Below are positions 55,098 to 64,000 of a stretch of 64,000 bases of DNA, in pieces. Numbering within the stretch: the first letter of the stretch is position 1; each line of letters opens with the position of its first letter. A program made the translations under genes and the position numbers. The notes under the pieces are model-generated. The model was not told where the DNA came from. It did not search any database and saw only the letters and a list, made by a program, of their open reading frames with translations. The DNA lies in the NCBI GenBank assembly GCA_002900995.3, contig CM035306.1, positions 868,001 through 932,000 on the forward strand, in the 5' to 3' direction. The stretch comes from Ganoderma boninense. Lineage: Eukaryota; Basidiomycota; Agaricomycetes; Polyporales; Polyporaceae.

Positions 55098-57869
55098 ATG
55101 GACCAAATTGACAAGCTCACAGTCGAGATGCCATTCTCAAAATTTCTCGACACCTTTTGGCCTCGGCCACCGACCAAATCGCCACACTACAGAAACAAGT
55201 CCCGCCAATCCACCTCTTCAGCATTCCTTCAAGCTGTCCGAAACCTAGAAGATGGAGTCGGCTCTTGTGCAGGCCGTATGGTATGCGCGATTACTGTGCA
55301 ATGCGCTACATCTTCACCGTGCTGACCCCCCAACCACCGATGCCCTCTCGGTGGCGTAGGCTGATCTCGTGCAAAAGTTCAAACTTTGGCCAAAGCACAA
55401 ACTCACCCTATGCTCCTCGGACCAAACCGCCTTCGGCTGGGCCTACATGGAGCCCCTCAAGGACGCGCGGCCGTGCTGGGCCCGCCCGCGCGTCCTCTTC
55501 CGCTTCTGCGACATCGACCCGCGGCACGACACGCTCCCGACAGGCTACGACCCCGCGCGCGAGACGTCCGAAGCAGGCGCGCGCCGCACCGCGCTCTGGC
55601 GCGACGTCTGCACGCAGGTCCAGCGCCACTTCACGCTCCAGCAACTCACCGCGCTCTACGTCGTCCTCGTCCGGCCAGGGGACGACTCCGCCTTCCGCGT
55701 GACGCGCTGGGACCGCACAGGCATCGTCGCGACCGAGTGGGTCGACTGCGCCGACAGCCCACGCCTGCTTGCAGACCTGTTCTGGCGCGCCTCCATGATG
55801 TCGGACGAGCAGCTCGGGCTCGACGCCACCGCCGCCCCCGTCTTGCCTGGGTCCGCCGAGCACGAGCTTATGGACCGCTTGGCGCGGCCCCGCGCGGATG
55901 ACTTTGACTGCGAGCCGGGGACGGTCATCCAAGGCGACTTAAAGGACTCGACGCGTGCGTTCAAGTTCACGCGGGCGGACTTCAATGGGACCCTCGCGCG
56001 CTCGCCGTTCCTTGGAGATGGGCAGCCCCGCTGGAAGCTATCTGTCCCTTCGCCTACTTCTGGCGACCCACCGCACGAGTTTCTCGTCGGGGCACCCCTC
56101 AAGTATGAGAAGGGCGCGTTCTTCGACTGGCGGAACGCGCGCGGGTACTTGGCCCTCGACTGCCGGACGGAGGGTTTTGTGTTCCTCAAGGACACCTGGA
56201 GGGAGCTAGACCAGCAGCCTGATAGTGCGTCCGAGGGCGACTGCCTCGCGAAGCTCAATAAGGCGGAAGTGCCGCACGTCCCGACACTCTTGTGCCATGC
56301 TGACTTGGAGGACACGAAGACCCCAGTGCCCGACTTGCATGCCCGGCCTGCGGGTGCAGACACCAAGGACTCGGACGACGTGGAGTTGGCGCGCCGTCGG
56401 CATTACAGAATGGCCGTGAAGGAGTATTGCCTGCCATTTGCTCGCATACTGAACGGTCGTCAGCTCGTCTCGGCTGTGAAGGACTGCATATCCGGTAGGC
56501 TTTTTGTTCTGTAAAATGCAGCCCTCGCTGAGTCGGCTATTTTCCTATGTAGCACACGCCGCCGCGGCGAGATCGTTAGGCTTACTCCATGGCGATCTAT
56601 CTTTTGGCAACCTTATGATTGTCCCCAAGATACACAGACCACGAAGGGCCGCAAAACCTATTGTGAGGTGGGAAGGCATCCTCATAGACTGGGAAGCTGC
56701 CCGAGCGCTCTCTAGCCTGCCCAACGGCCAGCCCATAAGCGGGTCCGAACCGGATAGCAGAGTATGTCCCCCTTCCCCTTGAACCGCGTATCGCGCTCAA
56801 CGGCGTCCTCTCTCTCCGCTTCCTTCCCCTGCGTGTACAGATGACATGGCAGTTCGCGTCTGTGTCGTACATACACGACCGCACACGGCCGCTCGAGGTC
56901 GCGGACGAGCTCGAGTCGTTCTTCTACGTCCTCATCTACGCAGCCGTGCGCTTCCTCTACAGCACCTGCCCCCCGTCGCGCGTCCAGCTCTTTATCGACG
57001 GCTTCTTCGACCACGACTACGTCGACGACGTCGGGTGGGCAGTATCCACGTGGAAGCGCTACGCGCTCGAGCACGCGCGGCTCTTCGTGCCCCCAGACGG
57101 GGCCGGACTGCGCTTCCTCAGAGGCCCTCCCTCAACTCGTCCTCCCGCCTGCGACGCACGCGGCGAGAAGGCAGACGTCGCGCGCGGAGCCTTGGACACC
57201 CCTCTCAACGCTCTGGTGAAGCAGCTGCTCTCGTGGTTCCATGCGAGGTTTGTCGAGCGGTTTAGCGGCCCCGGCGGTGCGGTTCTGGACGAACGGCACT
57301 TCATCCCGATGGACTATCCCCCGGACATCGAGGGCGACCCCTTGATTAGGGAGCTCGACACGAAGGCTCTCGCGCGGAAGCTGGCAGACCATGATGCCGT
57401 CTTGGAGCTGTTCGAGAGGACGCTGGCGGAGCGTTGGCCAGAACACGACCTTGCCGGAGACAGATTGGAGAGCAAGCTGCCAAAACAGCTGTCCTTGGAG
57501 GTCGTCCCGACCGCCGACGGCGACGAGCCGCCACCCGAGCCTGCACGGGGGCGGAGGGACTCGATCGAGACGATCTCTAGGATGGAAGAGGAGGAAGTCG
57601 TCATGGTGCTCCTCCCGAGGAAGACGAACACCGGGAGGCGGAAACCTACACAGAGGAGACCGCTCACGAAACCAAAAGAAACTCGGAGGACGGGGATGAA
57701 GACCGAGGGGCCAGACGCGACACATCGGGCGACGAGAGCTAAACTCGTCCTACCGGAGAACATGGTCAGAAACGCACCACGCCGGTCTAAGCGTCTGCGG
57801 CACGAGTGCCCCTCCGAGGACCTTGAAGAGGGGGAGAACCGCCGTCCCAAGCGGCGGTGCCGCAGATAG
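55098..57869 (+). CDS. FunK1-type fungal protein kinase, copy 2
   Basis: Exons 55098-55280, 55360-56494, 56553-56761 and 56841-57869 sum to 2,556 nt (851 aa) in frame. Introns are 79, 58 and 79 nt and sit at the same points as in the gene at 5859. The N-terminal motif is FSKFLDTFWPRP. The kinase-like core has GFVFLKDTWREL (lysine), the catalytic loop GLLHGDLSFGNLMI, and LIDWEAA in place of DFG. DELESFFYVLIYAAVR follows as in copy 1. The C-terminal tail is long, charged and ends RPKRRCRR, probably basic nuclear-type sequence (inference). Sequence identity to copy 1 is moderate, so the split is old, in contrast to the recent P450-GH3 duplication. The substrate is unknown. Confidence 0.88.
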
Positions 57870-58599
57870 GGCCCGACACGGACATCCGTCACTTCGAACG
57901 CGTTTAGAAAGGCAACGAGCGTCCTTCGTCAGCATCATCAAGGAACTATACGTGTCACGGAGAGTAGAAACACGGTCGACCAGCGACTGTCTGGGTGCAG
58001 CGCTCGAGACGCCTTCGTGTTTTCAGCCTCAGCGCCGAGTTACTCTCCCCCGTCTCGCTGTGTTCAACCTTTACGTCTTCCATCTAGCCCACATCCTCGT
58101 CCCTCGGCCTGAAGATGTCTGGTTCCCTAATAAGACATTTCACATGCATGTAAAAGGGCAGCTGTCCCCTCTGACGCTCATCTGCATCACATTTACACGC
58201 TGGCACGATGATGTTTGTCCGCTACCATCTCTTCAAGTTCCCGATACCCTACTGGCACCCTTGCGGAATGGTAAGTTCACTAATAAGAACGTGTCCACAT
58301 GCTGTGTGTTGCTTCCACATCGCCTCAGGTGTGTCTGCCACATTGCTCATGTTGCGGAACTATGTTCTGACGCGGACCATGGACCCAGGGGCGCCCGGAG
58401 CGTGTCTATGCAGTGCTGCAGCCAGATCTCCGAACTCCACCATCTGCTTCGAAGTGCAATCACTGCCAGCTTACGTGACAGATGCAGTGGTTCGGCGGTT
58501 GACGAGTGGAGGTAAAAACATGTCCCATGTCATGATGGCACCCACTGCCTGCCCCATACGACCCTCCTTGGGCCTTCCCCCATCCCTTTCATGCCCTAG
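57870..58599. other. Intergenic, no gene seen
   Basis: This holds the 3' flank of FunK1 copy 2 and the 5' flank of the membrane protein gene. Open frames lack splice support. Confidence 0.4.
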
Positions 58600-60201
58600 A
58601 TGACTCTCGTCCGCGCGGCAGCTCTGGAGCTGCTCCAACCGATGGAGATTAATGGTCTGGCGCTCAATACCACACTGTATTATGCCGCCGATCTTTCTTT
58701 TACAGCCCTGGATATCGGTTTATCGAGTTCTCTCTTCGGTGCGTCACCAAATAGACTGGTGGGGCGCCGATTCAGTTTGTCACTAATGCCATACTACACA
58801 ACAGGTGTCTTGACCCTGCTTGTAATTCTCGCGGCGATGTTTCTAATGTACGGCCACGTCGTGAGCGTTATATTATCCCGCGTATCCGGTTCTAATACTG
58901 GATCATGTAGACGCAAGGGACTGTACCACACATACGTCAGGATACTACTTCCAAGCACATTGCTGTTGTATGGTTCTGCGATACTATACACAGCTTCGCT
59001 GGCAAGCCATATCAACAGTATCAATCGACTCGTCGCGCAGGCACAATCTGGTCTCTTTTCCGAGGAATTCACCAACGTACAAGTGGACGCGTTCGAAAGC
59101 GATGTACTCAAGCAATCATGGATGATGACTATTGCCGTCTCTATCAACGTGAGTTGAGTCTTCGGACTGACCATGTATCCCTCGGGTTCAATGGACCTTG
59201 CATGGCCATTATTAGGTCTTGATCGGAGACAGTATTGTGTGGTGGCGCGTGTGCGTCGTCTGGAGGAATCGGATCGTGAACTGCCTCGGACCCCTACTCA
59301 TCACCCTGACGATAGGTACGTAGCCTTCTCCGATCATCGGTTGTTTCGACAGCGAAGATAACTTGACAATGTATTTCACCGCCGCGGTCAGCATTTGGAG
59401 CGAAAGCTCTCGTGGGCGTGCACCACTGTCTCCATTCATGTCGACAGCCGCAGTTCCTCTTCTCGCCGGGTATCTTCGCAGAGATGTGTGCTCTCCTGTC
59501 GCTCGCAGTCAACTTGATTGCGACCATATTGATAGGTTACAAGGGATGGTGTGTATCGTCATCGCTGAAGAACCAGATGTTCCGCCATATAGCTAACTTG
59601 GATCAATTCAGGATACATGGCCGACTACTCCGCCGCCACCTCGGGCGCGGTCACCAGAGGTCGCGGGTGGTGAAGACCCTCGCGCTGCTAGTTGAGTCCG
59701 GTGCAATTTATTGCATCCTTCTGGTGAGTGCTAGGTGCCAAGCACGAGCCGCTGTGCTGACGGTTGAGATGGCTGCGCCCTGTGGCAGATCATCATGGTC
59801 GTGTACAAAGCTACCCCTGCGCTCTTTCCTGCGCCCGATGTCCACCAGAACGCGTTCTTCCAGGCGATCGCATACTACACCTATGCATGTTTCATCTACA
59901 TCATCGTGAGCCTTCTCTCTACTTCTCGTGCCTTGTATAGTAATGACCTGAGTCCATGCCTGCGATCTGCGGGAGCGGATAGGCTATCTACCCGGTCCTC
60001 ATCGTCGTCATTGTCGCCCTGAATTGGTCCCCCATCGAGCACGACTTCGTCCAACTGCCAGACGGACATAGTCGTTCCACCGCATCTCACCTCGCCGTCA
60101 ACATAACGACAACCAGCACCACCATGATCAGTGAGGTTGCCCACCTGTGTCATGTTCAGGATCTCGAGAATGGGGCGGCATCAGAGGCGAAGGCAAAGTA
60201 G
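58600..60201 (+). CDS. Multipass (about seven-helix) membrane protein of unknown function
   Basis: Seven exons (58600-58738, 58805-59148, 59216-59315, 59392-59548, 59612-59723, 59789-59905, 59983-60201) give 1,188 nt (395 aa) in frame. Hydrophobic segments include GVLTLLVILAAMFLMYGHVV, YVRILLPSTLLLYGSAILYT, MMTIAVSINVLIGDSIVWW, CLGPLLITLTI, LSLAVNLIATILIGYKGW, LLVESGAIYCILL, and AIYPVLIVVIVALNW. The IGDSIVWWRVCVVWRNR motif and the YKGW motif recur in an abundant basidiomycete family of integral membrane proteins. That family is related in layout to, but distinct from, the DUF6533 proteins at 9087 and 13305. An in-frame ATG at 58642 is an alternative start. The hydrophilic C-terminal tail suggests a cytosolic end. 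The function is unknown; a sensor role would be a guess. Confidence 0.82.
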
Positions 60202-61347
60202 GCTTCGCTTAGCACCCGACTGAAAGCTCTCTGCTCTCTACTCTGCTCGTTCAACAAGGACAGTCTGATTAGATAGGACCCCAGTGTGTAACAACAACCC
60301 CAGAATTCAGTCTCCTATGCCTCCGAGTCAACACACTGCCTGACTATTTCAAGGCTCTTGGTCTGCATCATGGTCAGTCCTAGAAAACAAAAACACTGTA
60401 GATACATCACCCTGACCAGCCCTTCATTTCGCTTGAGACACGAGGATGATTATATATCAGATAAACTTACCGGGGCCCTTGAGATCTCGAGATGCTGCTC
60501 GCCAAGCCGCCAACAGCTCCGCCAGTGCATGCGTAGAAGATGGTTTCAGTGATGGATACAGTTGCAGTGTAAAGGCGAACCTCCAGTATAAGAGCACGAT
60601 CTAACACGTCGTTATCTTCAACTTCTTGTGGGCTCACTAACAACACTGGGGTACCGATGCAAATAAGGATGACGTACATATGCACGTATCCATACGGAGC
60701 TTGTCGTTCGCGAGCTTCGGAGAACGTCATTGCAGCGATAACATTGCACGCAAGTACCAATAAATGGGCGGCAGATTTGCGGGGGAACTACTGTATGTAA
60801 GTATAGGTGGAGCGCAGATCGCGATGCAGATTCAATTGTGATTGTAGGACGACGACGACGACCATTGCACGAGACGAGGGGAACCCAAAGGAGAGAGCAA
60901 GTAATAAACACGTGTAGGGATGGTGACGTATGGATGGAGATTTTCGAGAGATGTTGGGACGGTGTACGTAGTAATAGCGATCGGGAGAGTAGGATGGGAT
61001 GGGATGGAATGGGACGGGATTACTGTGACAACATGGGCGGGAAATAAAAATATGCAGGCGGGCAGATAGATGGTGACAACACGGGGAACAGAAGGACTTC
61101 TATGTACAACGCAAAATCGAAATTTAAGACAACTTCATGATCGACCGGTAAGAGAAAAGACGACAGTTGGCATGCCTAAGCGATGGCGGATAGAAAGCTC
61201 CCTTACGCGGGGACGTAACAACAACCAGACCTGCCATAACGAGGGACAGCGATCGCGGGTCATGCATAGCAGAACGAAAGCGGGAGTCGCAGCGGCTGCA
61301 GGCGGCCGACGAGTATCGTGGGCGGAAGCAGAGGGTCTCGGTCGAGG
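60202..61347. other. Convergent intergenic region
   Basis: Between the membrane protein gene and the kinase gene. It holds a G-rich repeat near 60992-61020. A 97-codon minus-strand frame (60467-60760) has no support. Confidence 0.4.
60992..61020 (+). repeat. GGGAT-type G-run repeat
   Basis: Five G runs spaced by two or three bases (GATGGGATGGGATGGAATGG then GACGGGAT). This could form a G-quadruplex; otherwise it is a short microsatellite. Confidence 0.5.
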
Positions 61348-63837
61348 TTAATGCTCCTGATGGACAACGTGCCCAGGCCCGATGTCCTCCTTATCCAAGA
61401 GGACGCCCTCGTCATCCTCGTCTCCATCCGCATCCAGGTCCAAGTCTGGCTCGACTTCAGCTCCATGCTCGTCGTTCACGACGATAGGCATAGGAGCAGC
61501 TTCCTCCGTTGCAGGTCCTCCGAGCGAAGGGTCGAAGGCTTCGTCAGCCTGGAGCACGGGTGGGGGCGGAGCACCCTCCCCGCGCATCCACTCGTCGACC
61601 CACAGGTCCGCCACACGCGCTCGTTTCCTCGGATCACGGACGAGCAGACGCCCCACCATCCGCCGTATGCCCTCGCTCCGCGCAAGCGCCACGCCCTGGA
61701 CTCGAGGCGGCGCGTCCATCGCGTCCGCCGCAGTGACGTCAGGCTCTGGCCACGAGTACGTGCCGACGGCGATGCGATTCAGCAATGCCTTGCGTTCAGC
61801 GCGTTTGCGCCGGTGGTCCTCGCGGTCAGTCTCTACGCCACCTGGAAAGTGACTGGGGGCGTCGAATGGCAGGCGACGTGTGGCGAGCGTGTAGAGAACG
61901 ACGCCACACGCCCACGCGTCCGTCTGACGTCCGTCATACGCTTTGCCCATGACGAGCTCTGGCGCTGCGTATGAATCAGAACCGCAGAGCGTAGTTAGAT
62001 GGGGCTGCGCTGGGTCGATGAAACGCGAGAGGCCAAAGTCGGTCAGCTTGATGAGGGAGTGCGAAGGGAGCGGGCGGGCGAGGGGGTCCACGGTGAGCAG
62101 GATGTCTGTACGAGGGTGGCTTCAATGTGAGGAACTTGTGGGGGACTTAGAGAGGAAGACGGTACTCACTTTCGAGCTTGATATCTCGGTGAACCAGCCC
62201 CACGCTGTGCATCCACGCGACGGCGCGACACAGCTCGCCCCATATTCGTCTGACGAGTGGCTCATCCAGCCGAGCGTGGCTGATCGGGTTGTCGACCAAG
62301 TCCAGGAGCTCTCCACCGCCCACATGTTCGAGCACCAGACAGTGATGTGTCGGCGTGCTGAACGAGTGCAAGTACGAGACTATCGACGGATGCGAGATAT
62401 GCTAGACAAGACAGCATCAGTACACAAAGCATACGCGAAGCACCCATCAATTGCTCAATCTGTCTCAGATACCCGCGTCGTCGCAACAGGTGAGGTAAAT
62501 AGTGCGTCAGCGAGCTCTCGCAAGGTTCCGGCTTATCTGTGCGAGAGTCTTCTGGGCGCCGCAGATACGGCGCGAGACATGCGGGACACGGGATTGGGAG
62601 AATGGAAATGGGAATTCGGGATGCGGCGTGATACGGGTAGCGGACGGCAGACGCTCGGAAGACTCACCCGTAGCACTTCGACCTCGCGCACGAAGCTCAC
62701 CCGCGACCGCGAGCTCGAGTCACACAGCTCCCGCCCAGTCATCTTCACCGCGACCAATCTCCCACCATTCCACTTGTGCCGCCCGACGATCTTCTTCTCC
62801 CGGGGTATCTGATCCTGTGGCGAGAGCAAGGCGAACTCCGGTGCCGGCAGAGCGTCCCCCTCGCTCGCTGCCCGCTCCTTTGCCCAGTCGTGTTTGCGGG
62901 TGGGGCGAGTTCCGTCGATGGTGCGTGACCGACGACCACGAAGGCTCTTGCTGCGCGCAAGCGACGACTTGCGGACGAGCTCGAGCGCGTTCAGCTGGCC
63001 TCTCATATCGCGCGCGAGCCATACGCTGCTGAAGCTCCCCGTCCCGAGGGGCTTGACGAGCTCGAGTTCAAGCGAAGTGCTCGACAACGTGACACCCGGC
63101 TGGAGCTTAGTCTGATCCGGCTCGGAGAGGGGCGGAGTCGGGGGACATGCAGTCACTGTCGGCGTGAGACGCGTGGAGGGCGGAAGCGGTTGCAGAGCGG
63201 GTGGGACTTGGGCCTGCTGATCCTCGACCGGGGACTCCGTCTGCTCACCTGCGTGGTAGGCTCCAGCTCCGGACGGGGCGCCCGTGTCGAGGTGGACGAA
63301 CTCTCGGCGCACGTTTGTCCCGTGCGAAGGCGGTGGATACTCGGACTCGCTCCCGTAGCGCGCACGAGAGGGGAAGAACCGAGAGAGGGGTGGCAGCGCG
63401 GTGCGGTGGGGCGGGGGAGATGTCGAGGTGTCGCGCGAGCCTGCACTGGAATGCGAGAACGAACGGATGCTCGGGGGCGGGGTGGGGAGGAGCGCGACGC
63501 CGAAGAAGTCGGCGTTGAGCGTGCGGGAGGGAATGGTGTACGGTATCCGAGGCGTCTCCTCGGCACTCGCGTCTGAACGATGGGCACTCACATCTGATGG
63601 TGCATCCGAGCCTGAGCCCGTGCGGGAGTTGGGGCGGGATTGAGGATTGGGAGGGGGGAGCGGCGTGGCGGCGTCGGCGAACGGGGAGCCAAAGAAGGCC
63701 TTTGTCTTGCTACCCGTTGGAGACGGCGGTGGCGAGGAGACGGATGACGCTGTCGTATATACGCTCAGATGTGAGGAGCGGGTGGAGGAGCTCTCGGAGG
63801 GGCATGGCGACAGACGATAGGCCCAGCTCTCGTGCAT
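61348..63837 (-). CDS. Serine/threonine protein kinase (CAMK-like) with long disordered N-terminus
   Basis: Exons 63837-62668, 62401-62170 and 62105-61348 give 2,160 nt (719 aa) in frame. The first 260 residues are Ser/Pro-rich and probably a regulated disordered region. The kinase domain follows with all catalytic elements: P-loop LGTGSFSSVWLA, VAVKM lysine, HRDIKLEN catalytic loop (assembled across the second intron), TDFGLSRF, and a SYAAPELVMG APE motif, then TDAWACGVVLYTL. Between the P-loop and the VAVKM lysine there is an insert of about 80 residues rich in Arg/Ser, unusual for the N-lobe. The C-terminus is very acidic (DLDLDADGDEDDEG). The HRDIKLEN and DFGLSRF forms suggest CAMK/CAMKL group, but the exact orthologue was not identified. 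Confidence 0.9.
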
Positions 63838-64000
63838 GTCAGAGACTGGAGGAGGCTTGGGCAGGGTTGGCGGGAGACAAATACTTGTCGGCGGAGGGTT
63901 GCGATGCGATGTACGCTGTACAGAGGATGGAGGGAGGAGTCAAGGAGAGTGGGGGCGAGTGTCAGCCATGCGAGTGGGACCGGGGGAGATGGGAGAGAGG
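63838..64000. other. 5' flank of the kinase gene to the window edge
   Basis: Too short to judge; no coding feature was recognised. Confidence 0.3.

Noticed and set aside
61382..61852. Long plus-strand frames across the kinase gene
   Set aside because: Shadows of the minus-strand kinase, whose catalytic motifs and exon phases are clear.

Overview
The window is eukaryotic, most likely a wood-decay basidiomycete. The evidence is dense, short GT-AG introns (about 38-95 nt), families typical of Agaricomycetes (FunK1 kinases, HET-domain proteins, DUF6533-type membrane proteins, cerato-platanins), and GH3 beta-xylosidases that fit a plant-cell-wall degrader. Assignment to Polyporales is inference. 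There are no operons. No tRNA, rRNA or CRISPR array was recognised.

Left third (1-25.4 kb): the 3' end of an RG/G-rich protein gene; a HET-domain gene; a cerato-platanin gene; a FunK1 kinase gene (5859-8454); two diverged tandem DUF6533-type membrane protein genes on either side of a His-rich SAM methyltransferase gene; an ALG2-like mannosyltransferase gene with three frame breaks; an unrecognised conserved-looking gene (17826-18835); probable terminal exons of another unknown gene; and a 16-exon OPT oligopeptide transporter gene (22049-25429).

Middle (26-34 kb): a second cerato-platanin gene with a frame break in its leader, then the most informative locus of the window. A 651-codon gene for an intracellular trypsin-like protein (minus strand, 27280-33834) is split by a 4,374-bp LTR retrotransposon (28875-33248). 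The element has two 694-bp LTRs that differ at one position noticed, TG...CA ends, an ACGT target-site duplication, a tRNA-Lys-like primer binding site, a polypurine tract and a Gag-like ORF, but no recognisable pol. Removing the element and one ACGT copy restores a continuous reading frame.

Right half (34-53 kb): a cytochrome P450 gene and a GH3 beta-xylosidase gene are arranged tail to tail and duplicated as one block of about 6.5 kb. P450 copy 1 (13 exons, 542 aa) is intact. Copy 2 lost its first exons in a 100-N assembly gap and carries a stop codon, a frameshift and a hairpin-bearing intron insertion. GH3 copies 1 and 2 are intact (774 aa each). A third, more diverged GH3 copy has a 1-bp insertion in its leader and a GC-AG intron. 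Between the blocks lie a possible small TIR-bounded element and a truncated HET-domain gene.

Right end (53.6-64 kb): a basic-secretory-protein-like metallopeptidase gene, a second FunK1 kinase gene with the same intron positions as the first, a seven-exon multipass membrane protein gene, and a CAMK-like Ser/Thr kinase gene.

Exon structures were worked out by hand from splice signals and reading-frame continuity. Where exon sums are stated to be divisible by three, that was checked.
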